Shown: positions 56,789 through 64,000 of the stretch, in pieces | How the letters are laid out: each line of letters begins with the position of its first letter | How positions within the stretch are numbered: position 1 is the first letter of the stretch | Source of the DNA: Quadrisphaera sp. DSM 44207 | Lineage (GTDB): Bacteria > Actinomycetota > Actinomycetes > Actinomycetales > Quadrisphaeraceae | Direction of reading: 5' to 3' | DNA length: 64,000 bases | Assembly: GCF_900101335.1 (NCBI RefSeq) | Contig: NZ_FNKA01000001.1 | Span: 682,001-746,000, forward strand | Translations under genes and position numbers: made by a program | Notes under the pieces: generated by a model | What the model was told of the DNA's origin: nothing | Databases searched by the model: none | Seen by the model: the letters and a program-made list of their open reading frames with translations, nothing else

Positions 56789-59206
56789 CTACAGCTTCTG
56801 CACGGGCGCGTAGCGCAGCAGCAGGCGCTTGGTGCCCTCGCTGCGGAAGTCCACGTGCGCCACCGCCTTGTCACCCGCGCCCTCGACGAGGACGACGGTG
56901 CCCAGGCCGAAGGCGTCGTGGGTGACGCGGTCGCCCGGCTCCAGGGAGATCACCGGCCGGGTGCCCGCCGTGCGCACCCCCGGGGTCGCGGCCAGCCGGG
57001 CCCCGGCGGGCAGCGCCGCGCCGCCCGAGCCGCCCGAGCCCCCCGAACCGGCACCGGCGGCCGCGGCCCCCGTCGGCTCGGAGCGCTCCCAGCGCACCAG
57101 GTCGCCCGGCAGCTCGTCGAGGAACCGGCTGGCCGGGAAGTACTGCGGCTGCCCCCAGGCGCTGCGCACGGCGGCGCGGGAGACGCGCAGGTGCCGGCGC
57201 GCCCGCGTGATGCCCACGTAGGCCAGGCGCCGCTCCTCCGCCAGCTCCACCGGGTCGGCGAGGGAGCGCATGTGCGGGAACGTGCCGTCCTCCAGGCCCG
57301 TGAGGAAGACCGCGGGGAACTCCAGGCCCTTCGCGGTGTGCAGCGTCATCAGCGTGACGACGCCCTCGTCGGGCTGCTCCTCGCCCTGCACGGCCTCCTC
57401 GGAGGAGCCGGCTGCGACGGCCTCGCCGGGGATCTGGTCGGAGTCGGCCACGAGGGAGACCGTCTCGAGGAAGTCGGCGAGGGTGCCCTCGGGGTCCGCC
57501 CGCTCGAACTCCCCGGCCACGGCGGCGAGCTCGGCGAGGTTCTCCACGCGCGACTCGTCCTGCGGGTCGGAGCTCTCGCGCAGCTCCGCGAGCAGCCCGG
57601 AGCGGTCGAGCACGGCCTCGAGCACGGTCGCCGGGCCGGCGCCGCCCTCGACGAGGGTGCGCAGCTCCTCGAGCATCGTCGTGAAGGAGCGGATGCACGC
57701 CACCGAGCGCGAGGCGATGCCGGGCGCCTCCTCCGCGCGCTCCAGCGCCGCGGCGAAGCTGATCCGCTCGCGCTCGGCGAGGGCCGCCACGCACGCCTCG
57801 GCCCGCTCGCCGATGCCCCGCTTGGGCGTGTTGAGGATGCGGCGCAGGCTCACGGTGTCGTCGGGGTTGGCCAGCACGCGCAGGTAGGCGAGGGCGTCGC
57901 GCACCTCGCGGCGCTCGTAGAAGCGGGTGCCGCCGACCACCTTGTACGGCAGGCCGACGCGGACGAAGACCTCCTCCAGCGCCCGGGACTGCGCGTTCGT
58001 GCGGTAGAAGACCGCGACGTCGCCGTAGCGCAGCCCCTCCTCGTCGTGGAGGCGGTCGATCTCGGCGGCGACGAACGCGGCCTCGTCGTGCTCGCCGTCG
58101 GCCACGTACCCGACGATCTGCTCCCCCGCCCCCTGCGCCGTCCACAGGTTCTTCGGGCGCCGGTCGGGGTTGCGGGCGATCACGGCGTTGGCGGCCGACA
58201 GGATCGTCTGCGTGGAGCGGTAGTTCTGCTCCAGCAGGATCGTGCGGGCGTCGGGGTAGTCGGCCTCGAACTCGAGGATGTTGCGGATCGTCGCGCCGCG
58301 GAAGGCGTAGATCGACTGGTCGGCGTCGCCGACGACCGTCAGCTCCGCGGGCGGCAGGCCCTCGGTGGGCGCGGTCGCGCCGGAGCCGCCGACCAGCTCG
58401 CGCACGAGCGCGTACTGGGCGTGGTTGGTGTCCTGGTACTCGTCGACGAGCACGTGGCGGAAGCGGCGGCGGTAGTGCTCGGCGACGTCCGGGAACGCCT
58501 GCAGGACGTGGACGGTCGTCATGATCAGGTCGTCGAAGTCCAGCGCGTTGGCCTGGCGCAGCCGCTGCTGGTAGCGGGAGTACACGTCGGCGAGCACGCG
58601 CTCGGCGTGCGTGCCGTCGGCCGCGCGGGCGGCGAAGGCCTCCTCGTCGACGAGCTCGTTCTTGAGGTTCGACACCTGCGCGGCCAGCGAGCGCGGCGGG
58701 TAGCGCTTGGGGTCGAGGTCGAGCTCGCGCACGACGAGGGCGAGCAGGCGGCGCGCGTCGTCCGCGTCGTAGATGGAGAAGCTCGGGCGCAGGCCCACGG
58801 TAGAGGCCTCGCGGCGCAGGATCCGCACGCACGCGGAGTGGAACGTGGACACCCACATCGAGGACGCCGCCGGGCCGACGAGCGCGGCCACGCGCTCCTT
58901 CATCTCGCCGGCGGCCTTGTTCGTGAACGTGATCGCGAGCACCTGGCCCGGGCGCACCCCGCGCGCGGCGAGCAGGTGGGCGATGCGGTGCGTGAGCACC
59001 CGGGTCTTGCCGGAGCCGGCGCCGGCGATGAGCAGCAGCGGGCTGCCGCTGTGCAGCACGGCCTCGCGCTGCTGCGGGTTCAGCCCCTCCAGCAGCGCCT
59101 CGGGGTCGGCCGGACGGCGCGCCGGGACGTCCTCGCCCGCGCCCGGCGCGCTCGGCGGCCCGGTCGGCGGGAGGGGCAGGGGGAGGTCGTCGAAGAGGGT
59201 GCTCAT
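56789..59206 (-). CDS. pcrA: ATP-dependent DNA helicase PcrA/UvrD
   Basis: SF1A 3'-5' helicase for nucleotide excision and replication conflict repair. It is 805 aa. LNPQQREAVLHSGSPLLLIAGAGSGKTRVL carries the Q motif and Walker A near residue 62; ITFTNKAAGEM (Ia), VDEYQDTNHAQY (II), VVGDADQSIYAFRGA (III), LEQNYRSTQTIL (IV), LMTLHTAKGLEFPAVF (V) and RRLAYVGITRARR (VI) follow. A Gly/Ser linker near residue 715 precedes a Tudor-like tail (GDRVTHDAFGLGTVV), typical of actinobacterial PcrA. ATG 59206. Confidence 0.96.
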   Translation of the reverse strand: MSTLFDDLPLPLPPTGPPSAPGAGEDVPARRPADPEALLEGLNPQQREAVLHSGSPLLLIAGAGSGKTRVLTHRIAHLLAARGVRPGQVLAITFTNKAAGEMKERVAALVGPAASSMWVSTFHSACVRILRREASTVGLRPSFSIYDADDARRLLALVVRELDLDPKRYPPRSLAAQVSNLKNELVDEEAFAARAADGTHAERVLADVYSRYQQRLRQANALDFDDLIMTTVHVLQAFPDVAEHYRRRFRHVLVDEYQDTNHAQYALVRELVGGSGATAPTEGLPPAELTVVGDADQSIYAFRGATIRNILEFEADYPDARTILLEQNYRSTQTILSAANAVIARNPDRRPKNLWTAQGAGEQIVGYVADGEHDEAAFVAAEIDRLHDEEGLRYGDVAVFYRTNAQSRALEEVFVRVGLPYKVVGGTRFYERREVRDALAYLRVLANPDDTVSLRRILNTPKRGIGERAEACVAALAERERISFAAALERAEEAPGIASRSVACIRSFTTMLEELRTLVEGGAGPATVLEAVLDRSGLLAELRESSDPQDESRVENLAELAAVAGEFERADPEGTLADFLETVSLVADSDQIPGEAVAAGSSEEAVQGEEQPDEGVVTLMTLHTAKGLEFPAVFLTGLEDGTFPHMRSLADPVELAEERRLAYVGITRARRHLRVSRAAVRSAWGQPQYFPASRFLDELPGDLVRWERSEPTGAAAAGAGSGGSGGSGGAALPAGARLAATPGVRTAGTRPVISLEPGDRVTHDAFGLGTVVLVEGAGDKAVAHVDFRSEGTKRLLLRYAPVQKL

Positions 59207-59247
59207 CGCGGGGACAGCGTACGGGCGTCCCCCGACAGCGGCGGCCG

Positions 59248-60384
59248 CTAGCGCGGCGGCGGACCGGCCTGGTGCGGCACCGCGCCGCGCCCGTCGACCC
59301 GCTCCAGCCACAGGCGGCGCGCCTCGTGCCCGGTGTCCGGGTGGTCGGTGAAGATGCCGTCGACGCCGGCGCCCAGGAAGGCGAGGTGCTCCTCGACGGC
59401 GCGCCCGTGCCCGCCGGGCGCCGCGCCGACCTGCAGGACGGCGGGCAGGTGGGCGTTCTCGTTGCGCAGCGTCCACACGTGCACGGCCAGCCCGGCGCGG
59501 TGCGCCTCCTCCACCAGCCCCGTGGGCCGGCCGAAGCGGCCGTCGGGCGTCAGCGGCAGCACCATCTCCTTCGCCGGGGCGAGCACCTGGGCGTACGTGG
59601 AGACCTCGCGCAGCCCCCACGGGGTGCACAGCCGGGCGCACTCGGGCAGGTCCGCGTCGACCAGCTGCACCAGCGGCACCCGCAGCCCCTCGGCGCGCAG
59701 GCGCCGCAGGAAGCCTGGCTCGAAGCACTGCACCGCCACCGGAGCGGCGGGCGAGGCGTCGTCCGCCACGCCCGCGGCGTCCAGCTGCGCCAGCAGCAGG
59801 CGCGCGACGTCGAGGCCCTCGGCGCGGTAGCGGGAGGGCTCCTTGACCTCGGCGCTGACCACGAGGGGGCGGCCCAGCTCCTCGCGCAGGCGGTCGGCCA
59901 GCGCGAGGAGCTCCGCGAACGTCGGCACCGGGTACAGGCCGTCGTAGACGGTGGTGCCCTGGCGCAGCTGCGCCTGCGGCTCCACGGCGCGCAGGGAGCG
60001 CAGCTCCTCCAGCGTCAGGTCCTCGGTGAACCAGCCGGTGACGGGCCGCCCGTCCACGCGCCGCGTCGCCCGCCGGCCCGCCAGCTCCCGGCGCTCGGCC
60101 ACGTCCGTGCTGCGGGTGAGCTCGCTCTCGTGGCGCAGCACCAGCACCCCGTCCCGCGTGGGCACGACGTCCGGCTCCAGCCGGTCGGCGCCCATGCGGG
60201 CGGCCAGCTCGAACGCCGCCAGCGTGTTCTCGGGGCGGTAGCCGCTCGCGCCCCGGTGGGCGATGACGGCGGGGGTGGCGGAGGCCTGGCCGACGCGGGG
60301 CCGCGTGGACTGGAGCACGCGTCGAGCATGCGCGGTCGGGCGGTCGGCCGTGGTGCGTTCCGGTGAACTCACGATGACGTGCAT
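59248..60384 (-). CDS. Glycerophosphodiester phosphodiesterase (second copy, no signal peptide)
   Basis: A 378-aa [26 protein letters not shown] near residue 40, MGADRLEPDVVPTRDGVLVLRHE and AEVKEPSRY correspond closely to the copy at 52271, as do DVAERRELAGRR and GWFTEDLTLEELRSLRAVE, so the two are paralogues. Unlike that copy, no signal peptide is visible from the ATG at 60384, which suggests a cytoplasmic enzyme. A later GTG (60318) would remove a poorly conserved leader and cannot be excluded. It lies 41 bp upstream of pcrA on the same strand. Confidence 0.85.
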   Translation of the reverse strand: MHVIVSSPERTTADRPTAHARRVLQSTRPRVGQASATPAVIAHRGASGYRPENTLAAFELAARMGADRLEPDVVPTRDGVLVLRHESELTRSTDVAERRELAGRRATRRVDGRPVTGWFTEDLTLEELRSLRAVEPQAQLRQGTTVYDGLYPVPTFAELLALADRLREELGRPLVVSAEVKEPSRYRAEGLDVARLLLAQLDAAGVADDASPAAPVAVQCFEPGFLRRLRAEGLRVPLVQLVDADLPECARLCTPWGLREVSTYAQVLAPAKEMVLPLTPDGRFGRPTGLVEEAHRAGLAVHVWTLRNENAHLPAVLQVGAAPGGHGRAVEEHLAFLGAGVDGIFTDHPDTGHEARRLWLERVDGRGAVPHQAGPPPR

Positions 60385-60491
60385 CGGACGATCGCGCGCT
60401 CTCCTGGAGGGGTCGCGGGCCCCGGCGCACCGGCGCGGGGTCCACCCGACCGGGCGCTGCGGGCGGGGACGGCGACACCTACGCTCCGCAG

Positions 60492-61010
60492 GTGCCCACT
60501 CCCGCCGTCCTGCGCCGCCGCCTCTACACCGCGGCGCTGGTCGCCTTCCGCCGGCTGCCGGCGCCGGTGCGCCGGGGGCTCGTGCGCGCCGGCACGCCCG
60601 GGTTCACGGTCGGCGCGGTGTGCGCGATCGAGCACGAGGGCCGGCTGCTGTTCCTGCGCCAGCCGCACCGGCCGGGCTGGTCCCTGCCCGGCGGCCTGCT
60701 GGACCGCGGCGAGGACCCGGCCACGGGCGTGCAGCGCGAGCTGCTGGAGGAGACCGGGCTGCGCGTGCGGGTGGGCCTGCCCCTGGCCACCCAGGTGAAC
60801 CCGCGGGTGCGCCGCGTCGACGTGATCTACCGGCTGCGCGTGGACTCCCGGCCCGCCGTGGCCGCCGGCGGCGAGGCGCAGGAGGCGGCGTGGCTGCGCC
60901 CCGAGGAGGCGCGGGAGGGCTCCGACGCGCCCACCCTGGAGATCCTCGACCTGCTCGAGCGCGCGCAGCGCCCGGGCAGCCACGACGGCCGGGTCCTGCC
61001 CGCCCCGTGA
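60492..61010 (+). CDS. Nudix hydrolase
   Basis: A 172-aa Nudix protein. The complete Nudix box starts at GGLLDRGEDPATGVQREL and continues LEETGL (G-x5-E-x7-R-E-x-x-E-E-x-G), near residues 74-97, and will bind Mg2+ for pyrophosphate hydrolysis. The preceding WSLPGG is typical. The N-terminal 35 residues are basic and helical. The substrate is not predictable. GTG 60492 has TACGCT at 60480-60485, 6 nt upstream, so leaderless. It is followed by the nucleotidyltransferase gene after 18 bp. Confidence 0.88.
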   Translation: MPTPAVLRRRLYTAALVAFRRLPAPVRRGLVRAGTPGFTVGAVCAIEHEGRLLFLRQPHRPGWSLPGGLLDRGEDPATGVQRELLEETGLRVRVGLPLATQVNPRVRRVDVIYRLRVDSRPAVAAGGEAQEAAWLRPEEAREGSDAPTLEILDLLERAQRPGSHDGRVLPAP

Positions 61011-61028
61011 CGCGCCGGTGAGCCCCTC

Positions 61029-61865
61029 GTGAGCGGGCCGCGCCCGGGCCTGGCGGGCGTGGTCCTGGCGGCGGGCCTGGGCACCCGCCTGCGCCCCCTG
61101 ACCGACCTGCGCCCCAAGGCGCTCGTGCCCGTGGGCGGCCGGCCGCTGCTGGACGCCGCGCTGCAGCGCCTCGCGCCGCACGCGGGCACCGGGCCGGAGC
61201 GGGTGGCCGTCAACGCCCACCACCACGCCGAGCGGGTCGTGCGCGCCGCGGGCGCGCGGGCCCACGCGTCCGTGGAGGCCCGCGAGCCCCTCGGCACGGC
61301 CGGGGCGCTCGGGGCGCTGGCCGGCTGGCTGGGCGGGCGCGACGTGCTGGTCACCAACGCCGACGCGTGGTCCCCGACCGGCGCCCGCGCGCTCGACGAC
61401 CTCGTCGCCGGGTGGGACGGCGAGCGCTGCCGCCTCCTGTGCACGCCCGCGCGCGCCGGGGAGCGGGGGGACTTCGCGGACGCCGCGGGCCGCGCCGTCC
61501 GCTACGTCGGCTCGTGCCTGCTGCCGGGCCCGCTCGCCGCGGGCCTGGCACCGAGCCCCTCGGGCCTGTACGAGGTGCTGTGGCGGGACCTCGCCGAGCA
61601 GGGGCGCCTGGACCTGCTCGTGCGAGGGGGCGGGCCGGGCGAGCCGCCGCTGGCCGTGGACTGCGGCACCCCGGCGGACTACCTGCGCGCGAACCTGCTC
61701 GCCTCCGGCGGCGCCAGCGTCGTCGGGCAGGGCGCCGTCGTGCTCGGTCGCCTGGAGCGCTGCGTGGTCTGGGACGGCGCGTGGGTGGGCCCGGGAGAGC
61801 ACCTCGTGGACGCCGTGCGCGCCGGCACGCGGGAACGGCCGGTGACGGTGGGCGCCGGGACCTGA
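61029..61865 (+). CDS. Sugar-phosphate/NDP nucleotidyltransferase-family protein
   Basis: A 278-aa nucleotidyltransferase. VVLAAGLGTRLRPLTDLRPKALVPVGGRPLLD at residues 12-43 is the classic nucleotide-binding loop and PKxLxPV motif; VTNADAWSP near residue 107 supplies the metal Asp; VDCGTPADYLRANL near residue 214 is the C-terminal motif. It resembles MurNAc-1-P uridylyltransferase (MurU) and mannose-1-phosphate guanylyltransferases; which sugar is used is not clear. It is downstream of the Nudix gene and probably co-transcribed. Confidence 0.85.
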   Translation: MSGPRPGLAGVVLAAGLGTRLRPLTDLRPKALVPVGGRPLLDAALQRLAPHAGTGPERVAVNAHHHAERVVRAAGARAHASVEAREPLGTAGALGALAGWLGGRDVLVTNADAWSPTGARALDDLVAGWDGERCRLLCTPARAGERGDFADAAGRAVRYVGSCLLPGPLAAGLAPSPSGLYEVLWRDLAEQGRLDLLVRGGGPGEPPLAVDCGTPADYLRANLLASGGASVVGQGAVVLGRLERCVVWDGAWVGPGEHLVDAVRAGTRERPVTVGAGT

Positions 61866-61895
61866 CGCGGGCGGCTGCTCCCCCGCCGCTGGGGG

Positions 61896-61926
61896 TTGCC
61901 GCGGCACGGGGCTCCCCGTGTACGGT
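61896..61926 (+). promoter_or_regulatory. Candidate cspA promoter with a dyad in the spacer
   Basis: TTGCCG (61896-61901) and TACGGT (61921-61926) are 19 bp apart, a little wide. The spacer contains CACGGGG-CT-CCCCGTG (61905-61920), a perfect 7-bp inverted repeat that could be an operator. The resulting leader is about 83 nt, in keeping with cold-shock mRNAs. Confidence 0.4.
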
Positions 61927-62015
61927 TGGCCGCGGTTTGCGGTTGCACCTCTGCTCGTCCTCGGGCTCGCGGATGTGGTCGCGACACCCCGACACCAGCA
62001 CAGAGGGAGATCAGC

Positions 62016-62219
62016 ATGGCCCAGGGCACCGTCAAGTGGTTCAACGCCGAGAAGGGGTTCGGCTTCATCACCCCCGACGACGGCGGCGCCGACGTCTTCT
62101 GCCACTACAGCGCGATCAACGCCAGCGGCTACCGGTCGCTGGAGGAGAACCAGCGCGTCGAGTTCGACATCACGCAGGGCCAGAAGGGCCCGCAGGCGGA
62201 GAACGTCACACCGGTCTGA
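62016..62219 (+). CDS. Cold shock protein
   Basis: A 67-aa single CSD protein that binds single-stranded nucleic acid and acts as RNA chaperone. [14 protein letters not shown] holds the RNP1 motif (KGFGFI) and DVFCHYSAI the RNP2 motif; Cys replaces the usual Val and Tyr the usual Phe in the latter. ATG 62016 has AGGGAGA six bases upstream. A perfect 38-bp palindrome follows 51 bp after the stop. Confidence 0.95.
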   Translation: MAQGTVKWFNAEKGFGFITPDDGGADVFCHYSAINASGYRSLEENQRVEFDITQGQKGPQAENVTPV

Positions 62220-62270
62220 GCGCACCGAGCGCACCGCGCGCGGTGCTCACCGGCACCGCGCGCACGCACC

Positions 62271-62308
62271 ACGAGGGGGACCCGGCGAGCTCGCCGGGTC
62301 CCCCTCGT
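62271..62308. terminator. Perfect 38-bp palindrome after the cold shock gene
   Basis: Arms ACGAGGGGGACCCGGCGA (62271-62288) and its exact complement (62291-62308) flank GC. It lies between the cold shock gene and the methyltransferase gene, whose Shine-Dalgarno starts 13 bp later, and should be a strong intrinsic terminator. Confidence 0.8.
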
Positions 62309-62332
62309 CGTCCCGGCACGAGGAGGTCGGTC

Positions 62333-62959
62333 GTGGGGCGGGTGGCGCACCTGCACGCCGAGCAGGTCGTGCCGCGCGCGATGGTGCTGGCGCTCGGCGG
62401 ACGGCGCCTGGCTCCCCTGCGCGCCCGGGCGTGCGCGCCGCTGGCCGGGCACGTCCTCGAGGTCGGCTTCGGCGCCGGCCCGAACGCGCCGCACTACCCG
62501 CCGGCGGTCACCCGGGTCAGCGCCGTCGAGCCCTCGGACGTCGCCTGGCGCCTGGCCCGGCGGCGCGTCGCCGCCGCGCCGGTGCCGGTGGAGCGGGTGG
62601 GGCTGGACGGCCAGCGCCTGCCGCTGCCCGACGCCTGCGTCGACGCCGCCCTCTCGACGTGGACGCTGTGCAGCATCCCCGACCCCGTCGCGGCCGCGGC
62701 CGAGGTGCGCCGGGTGCTGCGCCCGGGCGGGACCTGGCGCTTCGTCGAGCACGGCCTGGCCCCGGACGCGTCGGTGCGGCGCTGGCAGCACCGCCTCGAC
62801 CCCTTCCAGGCCCGCCTGGCCGGCGGCTGCCGCCTGACCGTGCCCGTCGCCGAGGTGCTCGCCGCCGCCGGGCTGCGGCTGGAGGAGCTGCGCACCGGGT
62901 ACCTGCCGGGGGCGCCGCGGCCGCTGGCGTTCCTCTACGAGGGCAGCACCGGCGCCTGA
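62333..62959 (+). CDS. Class I SAM-dependent methyltransferase (type 11)
   Basis: A 208-aa methyltransferase. The SAM motif I reads GHVLEVGFGAGPNAPHYP near residue 40, the acidic loop AVEPSDVAWRLARRR follows, and motifs for type 11 enzymes (LPLPDACVDAALSTWTLCSIPDP, then EVRRVLRPGGTWRFVEHG) are clear. The substrate is unknown. GTG 62333 has AGGAGG six bases upstream. Its last 25 bases overlap the correct 3' end of the convergent DUF2277 gene. Confidence 0.88.
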   Translation: MGRVAHLHAEQVVPRAMVLALGGRRLAPLRARACAPLAGHVLEVGFGAGPNAPHYPPAVTRVSAVEPSDVAWRLARRRVAAAPVPVERVGLDGQRLPLPDACVDAALSTWTLCSIPDPVAAAAEVRRVLRPGGTWRFVEHGLAPDASVRRWQHRLDPFQARLAGGCRLTVPVAEVLAAAGLRLEELRTGYLPGAPRPLAFLYEGSTGA

Positions 62960-63224
62960 GCGCCGTACCGCTGCGCCGCCGGGCGCGGGCCCGGGCGGCC
63001 TCGACCTCCCGGTCCCTCGGCGGCGCGCTCGTCACGAGCTCGGCCAGCAGGCGCGCGGAGGCTGCGGCGACCTCCTCCACGGCGCGCTCGAACGCCGCGG
63101 CGTTGGCGCGCGAGGGCCTCGCGGTGCCGCTGAGCTTGCGCACGCACTGCACCGCGGCGCTGCGCACCTCGTCGTCGGTGGCCGGCGGCTCGAGGTTGGA
63201 GAGGGTGTGGATGCTGCGGCACAC
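62935..63224 (-). pseudogene. DUF2277 family gene with a 1-nt deletion near its 3' end
   Basis: Begins MCRSIHTLSNLEPPATDDEV and continues with VQCVRKLSGTARPSRANAAAFERAV and LLAELVTSAPPRDREVEAARARA, a clear DUF2277 protein (usually about 85-95 aa). Near 62985 the frame slips: one missing base turns the family ending (A-A-Q-R-Y-G, then stop at 62935) into an Arg/Pro-rich read-through that runs antisense through the methyltransferase gene to 62517. The coding length to 62935 is 290 bases, one short of a whole number of codons, which fits a single deletion. GTG 63224 has TACGCT ending 7 nt upstream. Confidence 0.75.
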
Positions 63225-63550
63225 GCCGGCGAGCGTAGCCGCGCGCCGGGCGCCGCGTCAGCGGTCACCTGACCGCCGCCTCGATGCCCGGCACCACGCT
63301 GGCCTCGGAGCAGCTCCTCCGGGGCGGACCACGCGGATGAGCGGGTCCAGGACGTCGCGGACGTCACGGACGTCGCGCCGGGCGGCGTCGACGCCCTGCG
63401 CACAGGCGGATCCGGGCGTCATCGCCACACCCTCCAGGCCGTAGGTCGATCACCGCGATCAGCAGCCTCGCACGCCGTCGGCACGCCCGTTCCGCTCGTC
63501 ACTGCCTGCCACCGGCGGCTGCTGTCGGTGGTCCCTGTCAGGGTCGCCCC
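63225..63550. other. 326-bp region without a convincing gene
   Basis: It holds the DUF2277 leader with its -10 box and a short GACGTCGCG/GACGTCACG repeat (about 63350-63378). Scattered minus-strand codons (for example DVRDVRDVLDPLIRVVRP) look like decayed coding sequence but do not form an intact frame. A TGTCAGGGTCGCCCC stretch directly precedes the protease ATG. Confidence 0.4.
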
Positions 63551-64000
63551 ATGGTGATCGCGCGCTGCAGCATCGTCCCCCCGTACCTGCTCGACCGCCT
63601 CGAGTCCGCCGGCGCCGCCCCGGCGGAGGCGCTCGCGGAGCCGGCGCGGCGCACCCGCGCGCTCGACGCGCGGCTGCGCCGGCAGCGGCCCGCACGGGCC
63701 AGGGCCAGCGCGGGCGCCGTGGAGCCGGGCCCGCAGCGCACCGTCAGCGACGCCGAGGGCGGCACCGAGCTGCCCGGCCGCACCGCGCGCCGCGAGGGCG
63801 AGGGCCCCACGGGCGACGTCGCGGTCGACGAGGCCTACGACGGCCTGGGCGCCACGTGGCGCATGCTGCGGGAGGCCTTCGAGCGCGACTCCCTCGACGA
63901 CGCGGGGCGGCCCCTGCCGGCGACGGTGCACTACGGGCAGCGCTACGACAACGCCTTCTGGGACGGCGAGCGCATGGTCTTCGGGGACGGCGACGGGCGC
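63551..64000 (+). CDS. M4-family metalloprotease, protealysin type, N-terminal part (runs off window)
   Basis: The first 150 residues of a thermolysin-family peptidase. The start ARCSIVPPYLLDRLE is the PPxxL propeptide motif of protealysin-like enzymes, which have a short propeptide and no Sec signal, as here. It is followed by TVSDAEGG, LPGRTARREGEGPTGDVAVDEAYDGLGATW and TVHYGQRYDNAFWDGERMVFGDGDG, the standard start of the M4 catalytic domain. The HExxH zinc site lies beyond the window, so activity cannot be judged. ATG 63551. Confidence 0.88.
   Translation, partial: MVIARCSIVPPYLLDRLESAGAAPAEALAEPARRTRALDARLRRQRPARARASAGAVEPGPQRTVSDAEGGTELPGRTARREGEGPTGDVAVDEAYDGLGATWRMLREAFERDSLDDAGRPLPATVHYGQRYDNAFWDGERMVFGDGDGR

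Noticed and set aside
57000-57070. Gly/Ser-rich stretch in pcrA considered as an insertion or frameshift
   Set aside because: A flexible linker before the C-terminal Tudor-like tail is normal for actinobacterial PcrA.

Overview
The window is chromosomal DNA from a very GC-rich actinobacterium. Almost every codon ends in G or C, GTG is the commonest start codon, and gene content and order (sdhCDAB after a mannose-1-phosphate guanylyltransferase; sucCD near purN-purH and pcrA; UPF0761, DUF3017 and DUF2277 proteins) are typical of Actinomycetota. My best guess is a Kineosporiales-like lineage, but I see no rRNA or other marker that would prove it. I found no phage, insertion sequence, CRISPR array, tRNA or rRNA.

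Layout. 1-4250: the 5' part of manC and the succinate dehydrogenase operon sdhCDAB. 4284-9788: a UPF0761 membrane protein, a 2'-5' RNA ligase-like protein and trpS on the minus strand, then galT-galK and a small conserved protein. 9902-11672: a YraQ-type permease and an unknown membrane-anchored protein. 11732-16534: a minus-strand operon asnO-ngg-M42 peptidase for the dipeptide osmoprotectant N-acetylglutaminylglutamine amide (NAGGN). 16739-19721: a degenerate RsbW-like ATPase-fold protein, a GNAT enzyme, two gene remnants (aminoglycoside phosphotransferase-like and trans-aconitate methyltransferase-like) and xth. 19780-26635: a metallophosphoesterase, a class B penicillin-binding protein, an NAD(P)-binding protein, folD and a secreted aldose 1-epimerase.

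26714-33783: one-carbon and central metabolism: glyA behind a ZTP riboswitch, zwf, purU, icd, and a DICT-GGDEF protein with a degenerate GGDEF motif. 33860-44839: trmL, an AEC transporter, an LLM-class flavin monooxygenase behind a SAM-I riboswitch, then a catabolic-looking operon (asparaginase, imidase/PgdA-like deacetylase, MFS carrier, two SDRs, a small Cys protein). A divergent LacI regulator and a pair of LacI-type operator palindromes face that operon. LtrA follows. 44966-53458: DUF3017, recQ, purN-purH, sucCD and a secreted glycerophosphodiesterase. 53675-64000: an FAD monooxygenase, a phosphinothricin-acetyltransferase-like protein, a CapA-like lipoprotein, pcrA, a second glycerophosphodiesterase, a Nudix hydrolase, a nucleotidyltransferase, cspA, a methyltransferase, a frameshifted DUF2277 gene and the start of a protealysin-type M4 metalloprotease.

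How the genes connect. sdh, suc and icd feed the TCA cycle. glyA, folD, purU, purN and purH form the folate/purine one-carbon network, and the ZTP riboswitch ties glyA to the purine intermediate ZMP/ZTP. galT, galK and the epimerase form a galactose route. The SAM riboswitch makes the flavin monooxygenase a sulfur-responsive gene. Two genome-wide habits stand out: many genes without a Shine-Dalgarno have a TANNNT -10 box 6-8 nt before the start codon (leaderless transcripts), and intergenic spaces carry a family of GTGATC-containing palindromes, two of them perfect and lying between convergent genes.
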